Assembly: GCF_003604215.1 (NCBI RefSeq)
Contig: NZ_QXGS01000007.1
Coordinates: 62,001-126,000 of the forward strand
DNA length: 64,000 nucleotides
From: Teichococcus vastitatis
GTDB taxonomy: Bacteria > Pseudomonadota > Alphaproteobacteria > Acetobacterales > Acetobacteraceae
Direction: 5' to 3'
The stretch's first letter is position 1. Each line of letters opens with the position of its first letter. Of this stretch, positions 27,366 to 36,616 are shown one piece after another. A program made the position numbers and the translations under genes. The notes beneath the pieces are model-generated. The model ran no database searches and had not been told where the DNA came from. It was given only the letters and a program-made list of their open reading frames with translations.

Positions 27366-27872
27366 ATGCAGACCACCCGCAACGACGACGAGATGCGGAT
27401 CAAGGTGCGCGACATGATCGCCGAGATCGGCACCGCCATCTTCACCACCATCGATGGCGAGGGCCATCTGCGCGGCCGCCCGATGCGCACCCAGAAGCCC
27501 GACCCGGACGGCAAGACGCTGTGGTTCTTCACCCGCGCCGACAGCCCCAAGGTGGCCGAGATCCAGAACGACCCGCGCGTGTTGCTGGGTTATTCCGACA
27601 CGCGGAACCAGGATTACGTCTCGATCTCCGGCAAGGCACGGCTGGTGACCGACACGGCCCGCAAGCAGGCGCTGTGGACCGAGGGGCTGCGCACTTGGTT
27701 GCCGGAAGGCGCCGAAAGCCCGGAGGTTGCACTGATCGCCGTGACCATCGACGGCGCGGAATACTGGGACGGCATCTCGTCCTCCCTGCGCTTCGCCTAT
27801 GGCTATGCGCAATCGCTGGTCACCGGACGGCCGGACACCAGCGGCGAGAATGCCAAGGTGAATTTCACCTGA
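27366..27872 (+). CDS. Pyridoxamine 5'-phosphate oxidase-fold protein (general stress protein 26-like)
   Basis: 168 residues. It has the split-barrel flavin-binding fold: IGTAIFTTIDGEGHLRGRPM, LWFFTRADSPKVAEI, RVLLGYSDTRNQDYVSISGK and the C-terminal EYWDGISSSLRFAYGYAQ. This is the GSP26/PNPOx-like group, usually of unknown substrate and often stress-induced; a true PNPOx would be longer and have its Arg/His substrate set. Start supported by GTGGAG upstream. Confidence 0.88.
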   Translation: MQTTRNDDEMRIKVRDMIAEIGTAIFTTIDGEGHLRGRPMRTQKPDPDGKTLWFFTRADSPKVAEIQNDPRVLLGYSDTRNQDYVSISGKARLVTDTARKQALWTEGLRTWLPEGAESPEVALIAVTIDGAEYWDGISSSLRFAYGYAQSLVTGRPDTSGENAKVNFT

Positions 27873-27874
27873 TA

Positions 27875-27900
27875 GGCGATCAGGAAATTCTTGAATCGCC
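27875..27900. terminator. Weak hairpin after the PNPOx-like gene
   Basis: Inverted repeat GGCGAT...ATCGCC with an inner AGGAA/TTCTT arm and one bulge, just after the stop of the gene at 27366. There is no clear T-run after it, so termination strength is uncertain. Confidence 0.35.
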
Positions 27901-27955
27901 ACCAAGTTGACGTGATAGTCCGGCTGTCGTTGCAGAAGCGGCGTGCAGGACGGGC

Positions 27956-28894
27956 GTGAACACCGTGGCCGGATGGCTTTCCAGAACTTTCTCGAAGCGG
28001 GATGCGGCGCCCGACGGCGCCCTCCCGCCCCAGCCCGAGGCGGTGTCGCACCGCCCCCGCGGCTTTGCCGAAGCACCCTTGAAGGGCGAGCTTGCCCTGT
28101 TGCGCGGAGGGGCGGGCGAGGCGGACGACATGTTCCCGCTGCGACCGGAGCGGCTGCCATTCCAAGCATCCGTCCCGGGCGATGGGCCGCCGGCGGATGC
28201 GGCGGCGGCACAGCCCTTCGCCAGCACCGGGCCGCAGGGCCACCGGGCCCGCATGCGCGAGAAGCTGCTGGAGCGCGGCCCCGATTCGCTCGCCGACTAC
28301 GAATTGCTGGAGATGCTGCTGTTCTTCGCCTTCAAGCAGGGGGACACCAAGCCTCTCGCCAAGGCGCTGATCAACCAGTTCGGCTCCTTCGGCGCGGTGC
28401 TGGCCGCGCCGCAGAAGACGCTGATGGAATCCCGCGGCCTCGGCCCGCACAGCGTCGCGGCGCTGAAGCTGGTGCAGGCCGCCGCGCTCCGGTTGGCCAA
28501 GGCCGAAGTGATGGAAGCGCCGGTGCTGAACAACTGGGACCGGCTGATCACCTATCTGAACGCCGCCATTTCGCGCGAGAAGATCGAGCAGTTCCGCATC
28601 CTGTTCCTGGACAGCAAGAACCGGCTGATCGCCGACGAGGCGCAGGCCAAGGGCACGGTCAACCACACCCCGGTTTATCCCCGCGAAGTGATGAAGCGTG
28701 CGCTGGAGCTGCACGCCACCGCGCTGATCCTGGTGCACAACCACCCGAGCGGCGACCCGACGCCGAGCCGGGCCGACATCGAGATGACGGCGGAGATCAA
28801 GCAGGCCGGGCAGTTCTTCGCCGTGGTGGTGCACGACCACCTGATCGTCGGCAATGGCCGTTATCTCAGCTTCCGGCGCGAGGGGTTGCTGTGA
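27956..28894 (+). CDS. radC: RadC/JAB-domain DNA repair-like protein, GTG start
   Basis: 312 residues from a GTG start. About 95 residues of low-complexity Pro/Ala sequence precede the conserved part, which begins GHRARMREKLLERGPDSLADYELLE; a start nearer to it (for example ATG 28130) is possible. The helix-hairpin-helix region (SRGLGPHSVAALKLV) is followed by the JAB/MPN domain with HNHPSGDPTPS and GTVNHTPVYPREV, keeping the metalloprotease-type JAMM ligands. RadC is widespread; its role in DNA repair is weakly supported experimentally. It is convergent with the P450 gene, whose coding sequence begins at the next base. Confidence 0.9.
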   Translation: MNTVAGWLSRTFSKRDAAPDGALPPQPEAVSHRPRGFAEAPLKGELALLRGGAGEADDMFPLRPERLPFQASVPGDGPPADAAAAQPFASTGPQGHRARMREKLLERGPDSLADYELLEMLLFFAFKQGDTKPLAKALINQFGSFGAVLAAPQKTLMESRGLGPHSVAALKLVQAAALRLAKAEVMEAPVLNNWDRLITYLNAAISREKIEQFRILFLDSKNRLIADEAQAKGTVNHTPVYPREVMKRALELHATALILVHNHPSGDPTPSRADIEMTAEIKQAGQFFAVVVHDHLIVGNGRYLSFRREGLL

Positions 28895-30148
28895 TCAGTT
28901 TGGCCGCACCGCGCCGATCACGAAGCGGCTGGCCGGCGCCGCCGGCATCTGCGACAGGCTGATCGACAGATCCTGCGGCGGCACGGTGTAGCGCATGCGG
29001 CACAATTGCCGCACCGCCTCCTTCATCAGCGCGATCGTGATCCATTCGCCGGGGCAGCGATGCGTGGCGGCGACGTCCCCGGCGCCCTGCGGCACCAGCG
29101 TGTAGGGATTGCCCTGCCAGCCGCGGAAGCGTTCGGGGCGGAAGCGGTCCGGCTCCGGCCACAGGCGGGGATCGTGGTTGGTGCCGTGCAGGTCCAGCAG
29201 CACCCAGTCCCCCGGCGCGAAATCGTGCCCGCCCCAGCGCAGCGCCTGCCGGGCCCGACCGCCGATCATCGGAAAGAACGGGTACAGGCGCCGCACTTCC
29301 TGCACGAAGGGTTCCAGGTCGGCCTCGTCACCCTGCGCGAAGCGTTCCCGCCATTCCGGGTGCCGATGCAGCGCCAGGGCGGCGAAGGTGATGTAGCGGC
29401 CGACCGCGACGATCGGGCGCAGGATGTTCAGCAGTTCCACCGCCGCGATCCCGGCGGGCAGGGTGGCGCCATCGGTGTCGCGATGGGTGGCGATGGTCAG
29501 GGCGGCGGAACCGGGCGGCGCCTCCAGCTCGGCGGCCCGCAGGCGTTCTACCAGGTGACGCACCCGCCGCTCGGCCCGGCGGCGCAGCCGCAGCGCCACG
29601 AGGTAGGACGGACCCAGGCTGCCGGCATTCTCCACCATGGCGGCCAGTTCGGCAGACAGGGCGGGGATGTCGGCGTCCGGCACCGGCAGGCCGGCCCAGT
29701 CGCAGGCAGTGCGCGTCAGGATCTCGGCCAGGGCGTCCAGCAGCACCACCTCGCCGCCGCCCTCCCAGCGCCGCACCGCGTCGCGCCAATGTCCGGCCAA
29801 AAGGGTGCCGATGCGCGGAATCGCGTCCGGCGTCATCAGCGAGAGGAACATCGCCTTGCGGTGCCGGTGCGCCGCGCCATCCAGGGTCTGCACGCTGCCC
29901 ACATCCTGCAGCAGCAGCAGCACGGAGCGCGGCATGGCGCCGCGGCGGGTGAAACGCTCGCCCTCATAAACGAACCGGGCGGCCTCCGCGCCGCGCAGGC
30001 AGACCACGGGGGTCAGCATGATGCGGGTCAGGAACAGGTCGCTGTTGAACCGGTCGCACCGGCGGGAGATGTAGGTGTAGCCTTCCTGCAACAGGGCCAG
30101 TGAATGGTCGAGCCCGGGCTCCTCCGGAATGGCATGGGCGGTCGGCAT
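28895..30148 (-). CDS. Cytochrome P450, CYP152-type fatty acid peroxygenase
   Basis: 417 residues, soluble. The heme ligand Cys is near residue 365 in ATHRCPGEWITIALMKEAV, the CYP152 form of the heme loop. The I-helix carries RPIVAVGRYITFAALALH near residue 244: an Arg-Pro pair replaces the usual acid-Thr pair, as in peroxygenases such as P450 BS-beta/SP-alpha that bind the fatty acid carboxylate. It would use hydrogen peroxide to alpha- or beta-hydroxylate fatty acids without a redox partner, and no ferredoxin or reductase gene adjoins it. ExxR is at EVRRLYPF. Confidence 0.9.
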   Translation of the reverse strand: MPTAHAIPEEPGLDHSLALLQEGYTYISRRCDRFNSDLFLTRIMLTPVVCLRGAEAARFVYEGERFTRRGAMPRSVLLLLQDVGSVQTLDGAAHRHRKAMFLSLMTPDAIPRIGTLLAGHWRDAVRRWEGGGEVVLLDALAEILTRTACDWAGLPVPDADIPALSAELAAMVENAGSLGPSYLVALRLRRRAERRVRHLVERLRAAELEAPPGSAALTIATHRDTDGATLPAGIAAVELLNILRPIVAVGRYITFAALALHRHPEWRERFAQGDEADLEPFVQEVRRLYPFFPMIGGRARQALRWGGHDFAPGDWVLLDLHGTNHDPRLWPEPDRFRPERFRGWQGNPYTLVPQGAGDVAATHRCPGEWITIALMKEAVRQLCRMRYTVPPQDLSISLSQMPAAPASRFVIGAVRPN

Positions 30149-30208
30149 GGGCGGCGATCCCCTTTGCCGCTGTGCAACACGGTGCAGCGCACCGGGTTGC
30201 GACCGTTG

Positions 30209-31177
30209 CTACAGCCAGCGCGCCTTCCGGAACCGCCAGTACAGCAGGCCGCACAGCGTGGCGATGACGCCGAGCACTACGAAGTAGCCGTATTGTGAGC
30301 GCAGCTCCGGCATGTTCTCGAAATTCATGCCGTAGATGCCGGCGATGGCGGTGGGCACCGCCAGGATGGCGGCCCAGGCGGCCAGCTGCCGGGTGATGGC
30401 GCCCTGGCGCTGCTGTTCCAGCAGGCTGCTGATCTCGAACACCGAGGTCAGGATCTCGCGCAGGCCGCCCACCCGGGTCTGCACCCGCCGCACATGGTCC
30501 AGCACGTCCGAGAAATAGGGCCGCGCGTCATGGTCGATGCAGGGCATGTCGAGCCGGACCAGCTTGCTGCACAGTTCCGCCATCGGTTCCAGGATGCGGC
30601 CGAACCGGATCATCTGCCGGCGCAGGTGGAAGATGCGGGTCACCGCTTCCGTCTGCAGCATGGAGTCGAGGGCGCAGCGCTCCATTTCCAGCACCTCCTC
30701 CTCGATGGTTTCCATGATCGGGATGTAGCCATCCACCACGAAGTCCAGCACGCCGTGCAGCACGTAGTCGACGCCCTGGGCCAGCAGCTTCGGCGCTGCT
30801 TCCAGCTGCGCGCGCAGGGTGGCGTGGTGGCGGGCGGAGCCGTGGCGGACAGTGATGATGTGGTTGCGGCCGACGAAAATGGCGGTTTCGCCGTACTCGA
30901 CCTGATCGTTCTCCAGATGCGCGGTGCGCGCGACCACGAAGAGCTGGTCGCCATACACGTCCACCTTGGGCAGCTGATGCGCCTTCAGCGCATCCTCCAC
31001 GGCCAGCGGGTGCAGGCCGTAGGTGTCCTGCAGGGTGCGGAGCTCGGCTTCCGTGGGCTCCAGCAACCCGATCCAGACGAATTCCGAACGGTCGCCGGAG
31101 CAGGGGGATGGCTGGTCGAGCTTCACCGTCCCGGCCCGATGGCCGTCGCGGTAGAGAAAGGCGGCCACGACGGTCAT
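30209..31177 (-). CDS. corA: CorA family divalent cation transporter
   Basis: 322 residues from MTVVAAFLYRDGHRAGTV; the longer frame overlaps the next gene. CorA forms pentameric channels for Mg2+ or Co2+. The cytoplasmic domain has FVWIGLLEPTEAEL and YGLHPLAVEDALKAHQLPKV. Two C-terminal membrane helices flank the signature YGMNFENMPE, which carries the selectivity motif GMN. It starts 7 bp after the stop of the 3-hydroxybutyryl-CoA dehydrogenase gene, so it may be the last gene of that operon, although that is not its usual partner. Confidence 0.93.
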   Translation of the reverse strand: MTVVAAFLYRDGHRAGTVKLDQPSPCSGDRSEFVWIGLLEPTEAELRTLQDTYGLHPLAVEDALKAHQLPKVDVYGDQLFVVARTAHLENDQVEYGETAIFVGRNHIITVRHGSARHHATLRAQLEAAPKLLAQGVDYVLHGVLDFVVDGYIPIMETIEEEVLEMERCALDSMLQTEAVTRIFHLRRQMIRFGRILEPMAELCSKLVRLDMPCIDHDARPYFSDVLDHVRRVQTRVGGLREILTSVFEISSLLEQQRQGAITRQLAAWAAILAVPTAIAGIYGMNFENMPELRSQYGYFVVLGVIATLCGLLYWRFRKARWL

Positions 31178-31184
31178 GCGGCAG

Positions 31185-32078
31185 TCAACGCGTCGGCGCC
31201 GGCGGCTCCTGGCTGTAGTCGTAAAAGCCGCGGCCGGTTTTCCGGCCCAGCCATCCCGCTTCCACATACTTCACCAGCAGGGGCGAGGGACGGTACTTGC
31301 TGTCGCCCATTCCCTCATGCAGCACGCGCATGATGGCCAGGCAGGTGTCGAGCCCGATGAAGTCGGCCAGCTCCAGCGGCCCCATCGGGTGGTTGGCGCC
31401 GAGCTTCATCGCCGCGTCGATGGAGCGGATGTCGCCCACGCCTTCCTGCAGCGTCTGCACCGCCTCGTTGATCATGGGCACCAGGATGCGGTTGACGATG
31501 AAGGCCGGGTAATCCTGCGCCACCGCCGTGATCTTGCCCAGCTTCCAGGCCAGCGAGGCGACCGCCTCGAAGGTTTCCTCGGAGGTGGCGATGCCGCGGA
31601 TCACCTCCACCAGCTTCATCACCGGCACCGGGTTCATGAAGTGCATGCCGATGAACCGGTCCGGTCGGTCGGTGGCGGCGGCGAGGCGGGTGATGGGGAT
31701 GGAGGAGGTGTTGGAGGCGAGGATCGCCTCCTTCTTCAGCACGGAGCAGACATCGCGGAAAATGGAGAGCTTGACCTCCTCCCGCTCCGTCGCCGCCTCG
31801 ATGACGATGTCGCAATCGGCGAGCCGCTGCATGCCGGTGCCGGTCTCGATACGCGCCAGCGCAGCGTCCTTCTCGGCCGCCGTGAGGCCGCCCTTGGCCA
31901 CCTGCCGGTCCATGTTCTTCGCCACGGTGGCGCGCGCCTTGTCCAGCGCGGCGGCGTTCACATCCACCAGCACCACCGGCAGGCCGGCGGCGGCGGCCAC
32001 ATGGGCGATGCCATTGCCCATCTGCCCGGCGCCGATCACGCCGACCCGGCCGATCCCCCTGGAGCCGCTCTCCGCCAT
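31185..32078 (-). CDS. 3-hydroxybutyryl-CoA dehydrogenase
   Basis: 297 residues. The N-terminal Rossmann domain has RVGVIGAGQMGNGIAHVAAA and VVLVDVN; the catalytic His is in FIGMHFMNPVPVMKLVEVI; the C-terminal domain has AFIVNRILVPMINEAVQTL and MGPLELADFIGLD. It interconverts 3-hydroxybutyryl-CoA and acetoacetyl-CoA in butanoate and polyhydroxyalkanoate metabolism. The gene follows etfA by 3 bp, and this etfBA-hbd order is common in the class. Confidence 0.95.
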   Translation of the reverse strand: MAESGSRGIGRVGVIGAGQMGNGIAHVAAAAGLPVVLVDVNAAALDKARATVAKNMDRQVAKGGLTAAEKDAALARIETGTGMQRLADCDIVIEAATEREEVKLSIFRDVCSVLKKEAILASNTSSIPITRLAAATDRPDRFIGMHFMNPVPVMKLVEVIRGIATSEETFEAVASLAWKLGKITAVAQDYPAFIVNRILVPMINEAVQTLQEGVGDIRSIDAAMKLGANHPMGPLELADFIGLDTCLAIMRVLHEGMGDSKYRPSPLLVKYVEAGWLGRKTGRGFYDYSQEPPAPTR

Positions 32079-32081
32079 GGC

Positions 32082-33008
32082 TCAGCCCAGTTCCTGTTCC
32101 AGCTCGGGCATGATCTTGAACAGGTCGCCCACCAGCCCGTAATCGGCCACCTGGAAGATCGGCGCGTCCTCGTCCTTGTTGATGGCGACGATCACCTTGC
32201 TGTCCTTCATGCCGGCGAGGTGCTGGATCGCCCCCGAAATGCCGACCGCAATGTACAGCTCGGGCGCCACGATCTTGCCGGTCTGGCCGACCTGGTGGTC
32301 GTTCGGGGCGTAACCCGCATCCACCGCGGCGCGCGAGGCGCCGACGGCGGCGCCCAGCTTGTCCGCCACCTTGTCCAGGATGGCGAAGTTCTCGGCCGAG
32401 CCGAGCGCCCGGCCGCCGGAGATGACCACGCGGGCCGCGGTCAGCTCCGGCCGCTCGCTTTGCGCGATCTCGGCGCCGACAAAGGACGATACGCCGGGAT
32501 CCTCGGCCGCCGCCGCGTCCTCCACGGAGGCGGAGCCGCCCTCGGCCGGAACAGGATCGAAGGAGGCGGCACGCACCGTCAGGACCTTCTTCTCATCGGC
32601 CGTTTTCACGGTGGCCAGCGCGTTGCCGGCATAGATGAAGCGGCGGAAGGTGTCGGGGCCCTCGACCCCGGCGACGTCGGTGATCACCTGCACGTCGAGC
32701 AGCGCGGCGGCGCGCGGCATGATGTTCTTGCCCATGGCGCTGCCAGGGGCCAGCAGGTGGGTGTAGCCGGGCGCCAGGGACACCAGCAGCGCCGCCGCCG
32801 GCTCGGCCAGACCGTGCTCATAGGCCGGGCCGGTAGCCTGGATCACCTTGGAAACGCCGGGCAGCTTCGCCGCCGCCTGGGCCGCCTCGGCACCGCCGAG
32901 CACCAGCACATGCACGTCGCCGTCGATCTGCGACGCCGCCGCCACCGTGGAGCGGGTTGGCTGCGACACAATGCCGCCGCTGCGGTCGGCCAGAACAAGA
33001 ACGGCCAT
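32082..33008 (-). CDS. etfA: Electron transfer flavoprotein alpha subunit
   Basis: 308 residues. ETF carries electrons from acyl-CoA dehydrogenases to ETF-ubiquinone oxidoreductase. The C-terminal FAD domain is intact: [54 protein letters not shown] and [20 protein letters not shown]. The N-terminal half is the usual variable alpha/beta domain. Separated from etfB by 2 bp. Confidence 0.97.
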   Translation of the reverse strand: MAVLVLADRSGGIVSQPTRSTVAAASQIDGDVHVLVLGGAEAAQAAAKLPGVSKVIQATGPAYEHGLAEPAAALLVSLAPGYTHLLAPGSAMGKNIMPRAAALLDVQVITDVAGVEGPDTFRRFIYAGNALATVKTADEKKVLTVRAASFDPVPAEGGSASVEDAAAAEDPGVSSFVGAEIAQSERPELTAARVVISGGRALGSAENFAILDKVADKLGAAVGASRAAVDAGYAPNDHQVGQTGKIVAPELYIAVGISGAIQHLAGMKDSKVIVAINKDEDAPIFQVADYGLVGDLFKIMPELEQELG

Positions 33009-33010
33009 GT

Positions 33011-33757
33011 TCAGATCACCTTCGCTTCGGTCTTCAGCTTCGCCACCAGCTCGGCAGCCGAGGCCACCTTGACGCCGGCCTGCCGCTTCGGCGGCTCTTC
33101 CACCTTCAGAATGGTCAGGCGCGGCGCGACGTCGACGCCCAGATCGGCCGGCTTCAGCGTCTCGATCGGCTTCTTGCGCGCCTTCATGATGTTGGGCAGC
33201 GACGCGTAGCGCGGCTCGTTCAGCCGCAGATCGGCGGTGACGATGGCCGGCAGCGTCAGGCTGACCGTTTCCAGGCCGCCATCGACCTCGCGCGTCACCT
33301 TGGCGCTGCCATCCGCCAGCTCCACCTTGCTGGCATAGGTGCCCTGCGCCCAGCCAAGCAACGCGGCCAGCATCTGGCCAGTGGCGTTCATGTCGTCGTC
33401 GATGGCCTGCTTGCCCATCATCACCAGCTGCGGGCTTTCGCGCTCGACGATGGCCTTCAGCAGCTTGGCCACGCCCAGCGGTTCGGTGTTCTCGGCCTCG
33501 ATCAGGATGCCGCGATCGGCGCCCATGGCCAGGGCGGTGCGGATCTGCTCCTGGGCCTGGGCCGGGCCGATCGAGACGGCGATGATCTCGGTCGCCGCCC
33601 CCTTTTCCTTCAGCCGGACCGCTTCCTCGACGGCGATCTCATCGAAGGGGTTCATCGACATCTTCACGTTCGCCGTCTCGACGCCCGTGCCATCCGCCTT
33701 CACGCGGACCTTCACGTTGTAATCCACCACCCGCTTGACGGGGACAAGGAGCTTCAT
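33011..33757 (-). CDS. etfB: Electron transfer flavoprotein beta subunit
   Basis: 248 residues from [20 protein letters not shown]. Beta subunit that holds AMP and the recognition loop for dehydrogenase partners. Signatures are [39 protein letters not shown] and [26 protein letters not shown]. It forms an operon with etfA and the dehydrogenase gene. Confidence 0.97.
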   Translation of the reverse strand: MKLLVPVKRVVDYNVKVRVKADGTGVETANVKMSMNPFDEIAVEEAVRLKEKGAATEIIAVSIGPAQAQEQIRTALAMGADRGILIEAENTEPLGVAKLLKAIVERESPQLVMMGKQAIDDDMNATGQMLAALLGWAQGTYASKVELADGSAKVTREVDGGLETVSLTLPAIVTADLRLNEPRYASLPNIMKARKKPIETLKPADLGVDVAPRLTILKVEEPPKRQAGVKVASAAELVAKLKTEAKVI

Positions 33758-33887
33758 CGCCAGGCCGTGTCCTTGAAGAGTTTCCCGGGGCACGTGCGGG
33801 GCCCGCGGCGCGCGGTTCCGCGCTTATGGAGGGGGAGCCTAGGCGGCCCGGCAGGGCGAGGCAAGGTGAGGGGGGACGCTTCCCCGC

Positions 33888-34088
33888 TCAGCCGCGCATC
33901 GCCAGCATCAGCGCCGCGAACAAGGCGATCGCCACGCCCTGCAGCCCGACGCGCCAGCGCATCAGGTTGTTGGACCGGGCGCCGCCGCCGCCCTCCTCAC
34001 CCCGCGCGAGGCCGAGCATGCCGGCAAACATGACGCCCAGCGTGGCCAGCATGGCGAGGCCGAGCAGAATGGAAAGAAAGGTCACCAT
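33888..34088 (-). CDS. HIG1-domain twin transmembrane protein
   Basis: 66 residues. Two hydrophobic helices (TFLSILLGLAMLATLGVMF and GVAIALFAALMLAM) are joined by a short loop with SNNLMRWRVGLQ, the HIG1 hallmark. Bacterial HIG1 proteins are inner-membrane; mitochondrial relatives assist respiratory complexes. In related genomes it stands upstream of a corrinoid adenosyltransferase gene and etfBA; here the 130 bp between it and etfB holds no adenosyltransferase gene. A GGGG-AAGCGT-CCCC hairpin follows its stop. Confidence 0.8.
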   Translation of the reverse strand: MVTFLSILLGLAMLATLGVMFAGMLGLARGEEGGGGARSNNLMRWRVGLQGVAIALFAALMLAMRG

Positions 34089-34179
34089 GGCAGCTGAGAT
34101 GGCATCGTTTCGCCGCCGTGCAAGCCGGCATATGGCTGCAGGCTTGACCGCGCCGGCAGCTTCGGCTTGGCACACGGCC

Positions 34180-36492
34180 ATGCGCCTGTTGATGACCCTG
34201 TTGCTGTGTCTCGGCCTGGCTTCCGCCGCCGCGGCGCAGGCTCCCGCACCCGCGCCGGCCGCGGCCTCCGGTGAGGCGCGGCGGCTGCTCGAGATCCTGC
34301 GCGACGAGGCCCGCCGGGCCGAGCTGATGCGCAACCTGGAGGCGCTGGCGGCGGCGGCGGCGGGACCGCCTGCTGCCGCCGCTCCGCCCGCTGCCCCGCC
34401 TGCCACTCCGCAGCCGCCGGTGCCCCAGCCTGCGCCGGCCGCCACGCCGGAGGCCCCGCTGCTGGCGCCCAACACGCTGGGCGGGCAGCTGCTGACCGGT
34501 GCCTCGCGCTACCTGTCCTGGCTCAGCGGACAGGTGGTGCTGACGGTGCGCGCCATCACCGACCTGCCGGGCCTGCTGGACTGGCTATCGGCCCAGGCTC
34601 GCGACCCCGTGACGCATGTGCGGGTGGCGGATGCATCCTGGAAGCTGGCGCTGAGCATCGGGCTCGGCATGCTGGCCGAATGGATGGCGGTCCGGGCGCT
34701 GGGCCGCCCGCGGCAGACGCTGGACCGGCTGGCGCCGGAACGGGTGCAGGGCTGGGCCCGGCTGCGCCGCGTGCCGCTGCTGTTCGGCCGCCTGTTGCTG
34801 GATCTGCTGCCGATCGCCGCCTTCGGCCTCGTGGCCTACGGGCTGATCCCGCTGCTGCGGCCACTGCCCACCACCGAGCTGATCCTGCTCACCGGCGCGC
34901 AGGCCTATCTCGGCGTGCGGGTGGTGATGGCGCTGGGCCGGATGCTGCTTTCCCCCGCTTCGGCCCGGCTGCGGCTGATGCCCTGCGGCGATGCCATGGC
35001 AGCCTATGTGATGCTGTGGCTGCACCGCATCTCCGTGGTGCTGATCAGCGGCAACGCGGTGGCCGAAGCGGGGCTGCTGTTCGGCTTGCCCTGGGGCGTG
35101 TACGACGCGATCCGGCGGCTGGTTCTGCTGCTGATCTCCGTCTTCCTCGGCGTCATCGTGCTGCAGAACCGGGTGCGGGTGGCGCGATGGCTGCATGCTC
35201 CAGCGCTGCGCCCCGGCGACCAGCCGAACCGGGCCCGCCTCGCCGCGCGCCGCTTCCGCGACAGGCTGGCCGAGATCTGGCACATCCTGGCGATCCTGTA
35301 CCTGCTGGCGCTGTGGGTGGTGTGGGCCTTGCAGATCCAGGACGGCTTCACCCGCCTGCTGCGCGCCAGCGCGCTCACCCTGGTGGTGCTGGCGGTGGCG
35401 CGGCTGCTGGATCTCGGGCTGCGCCGGCTGCTCGGGCGGCTGTTCAGCGCCACCAGCGGGCTGGCCGGGCGCCATCCCGGACTGGAAAGCCGGGCCAATC
35501 GCTACGTGCCGCTGTTGAAGGGTTCGGTTTCCGCCCTGCTGACGGTGCTGACCCTGATGACGCTGCTGGAGGTCTGGGGCGTGGCCGCCTTCGCCTGGTT
35601 CGCCCCCGGCGCGCTGGGCAGCCGGCTGCTCGGCTCCGGCCTGTCCTTCGGCATGACCGTGGCGCTGGCGCTTCTGGTCTGGGAAGTCGCCAACGCCGCC
35701 CTGCAGCGCCACATCGAGCGCCTGTCGCGCGATGCCGAGGCGGCGCGCAGCGCCCGCGTCCGCACCCTGGTGCCGATGCTGCGCACCACCCTGATGGTGG
35801 TGATCCTGTTGTTTGTCGGCTTCACCCTGCTCAGCGAGATCGGCGTCAACGTGGCGCCGCTGCTGGCCGGTGCCGGCGTGATCGGCCTGGCACTGGGCTT
35901 CGGCTCGCAGAAGCTGGTGCAGGACGTGATCACCGGCGTGTTTCTCCTGTTCGAGGACGCCATGACGGTGGGCGACGTGGTGAACCTCGGTGGCAAGGCG
36001 GGGGTGGTGGAGCACCTGTCGATCCGCTCCATCAAGCTGCGCGACCTGGATGGCAGCCTGCACATCATCCCGTTCTCCACGGTCAACAGCGTCACCAACA
36101 TGACGCGCGACTTCTCCTTCGCCGTGCTGGACGTGCAGGTCGCCTACCGGGAAGACATCGACCGGGTGGTCGAGGCCCTGACCGGCGTGTGTTCCGAGAT
36201 GCGGTCCGAGGCGAGGTGGGGCCTGGCGATCCGCGACGAGATGGAGGTGCTGGGCGTCGACAAGCTGATGCCCGACGGCCCGGTCATCAAGGTCCGCATC
36301 AAGACCGAGCCGATCAAGCGTTGGGAGGTGATGCGCGAGGCCAACCGCCGCATCAAGCGCCGCTTCGACGAGCTGGGCATCGAGATCCCGGCGCACCGCC
36401 AGCGCTTGATGTTCGAGGATTCCGCCCACCCCCTGCGCCACGCCACACCGGCGCCGCCCGGCCCGGAGGGCGCGCGGCCGGCGCAGGGCTGA
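34180..36492 (+). CDS. Large MscS-family mechanosensitive channel (YbiO-like)
   Basis: 770 residues from MRLLMTLLLCLGLASAAAAQ, taken as the signal peptide; the open frame continues upstream but only antisense to the HIG1 gene. A periplasmic Ala/Pro-rich segment (about residues 25-100) is followed by some ten membrane helices. The C-terminal pore and beta domain are clear: NVAPLLAGAGVIGLALGFGS, FLLFEDAMTVGDVVNLGGKA and GSLHIIPFSTVNSVTNMTRD. The length fits the large MscS paralogues such as E. coli YbiO. It would open on hypo-osmotic shock. The ribosome binding site is weak, so the start is less certain. Confidence 0.9.
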   Translation: MRLLMTLLLCLGLASAAAAQAPAPAPAAASGEARRLLEILRDEARRAELMRNLEALAAAAAGPPAAAAPPAAPPATPQPPVPQPAPAATPEAPLLAPNTLGGQLLTGASRYLSWLSGQVVLTVRAITDLPGLLDWLSAQARDPVTHVRVADASWKLALSIGLGMLAEWMAVRALGRPRQTLDRLAPERVQGWARLRRVPLLFGRLLLDLLPIAAFGLVAYGLIPLLRPLPTTELILLTGAQAYLGVRVVMALGRMLLSPASARLRLMPCGDAMAAYVMLWLHRISVVLISGNAVAEAGLLFGLPWGVYDAIRRLVLLLISVFLGVIVLQNRVRVARWLHAPALRPGDQPNRARLAARRFRDRLAEIWHILAILYLLALWVVWALQIQDGFTRLLRASALTLVVLAVARLLDLGLRRLLGRLFSATSGLAGRHPGLESRANRYVPLLKGSVSALLTVLTLMTLLEVWGVAAFAWFAPGALGSRLLGSGLSFGMTVALALLVWEVANAALQRHIERLSRDAEAARSARVRTLVPMLRTTLMVVILLFVGFTLLSEIGVNVAPLLAGAGVIGLALGFGSQKLVQDVITGVFLLFEDAMTVGDVVNLGGKAGVVEHLSIRSIKLRDLDGSLHIIPFSTVNSVTNMTRDFSFAVLDVQVAYREDIDRVVEALTGVCSEMRSEARWGLAIRDEMEVLGVDKLMPDGPVIKVRIKTEPIKRWEVMREANRRIKRRFDELGIEIPAHRQRLMFEDSAHPLRHATPAPPGPEGARPAQG

Positions 36493-36529
36493 GCGTCAAC
36501 CCGGTGGCATAAAGAGGCCGCCGGGGCGC

Positions 36530-36558
36530 TTGTGTCCGCCGTGCGGCGCGCTTATCGT
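36530..36558 (+). promoter_or_regulatory. Putative promoter of the Ile/Val leader peptide
   Basis: TTGTGT at 36530-36535, a 17-bp spacer, and TATCGT at 36553-36558. The expected transcription start, 7-8 bp after the -10, falls on or next to the ATG at 36566, giving a leaderless mRNA. The match to consensus is modest. Confidence 0.4.
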
Positions 36559-36565
36559 CGAAAGC

Positions 36566-36616
36566 ATGGATCGAATCCGGGCCATCCGCATCGTGATTAG
36601 CGGCCCGGCCGCCTGA
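36566..36616 (+). CDS. Putative Ile/Val-rich leader peptide (attenuator)
   Basis: 16 residues, MDRIRAIRIVISGPAA, too short for routine gene calling. Four Ile and one Val lie within eight residues (positions 4-11), which is striking in GC-rich DNA. There is no ribosome binding site, but the -10-like box just upstream would place the transcript start at the ATG, as known for some alphaproteobacterial leader peptides. A 9-bp hairpin (36604-36642) begins within its last codons. It precedes the ACT-domain gene. I infer translation-coupled attenuation in response to branched-chain amino acids. Confidence 0.4.
   Translation: MDRIRAIRIVISGPAA

Noticed and set aside
34230-34460. Repetitive GC stretch that could be a tandem repeat array.
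   Set aside because: It encodes the Ala/Pro-rich periplasmic linker of the MscS channel; the units vary and there is no fixed repeat length.
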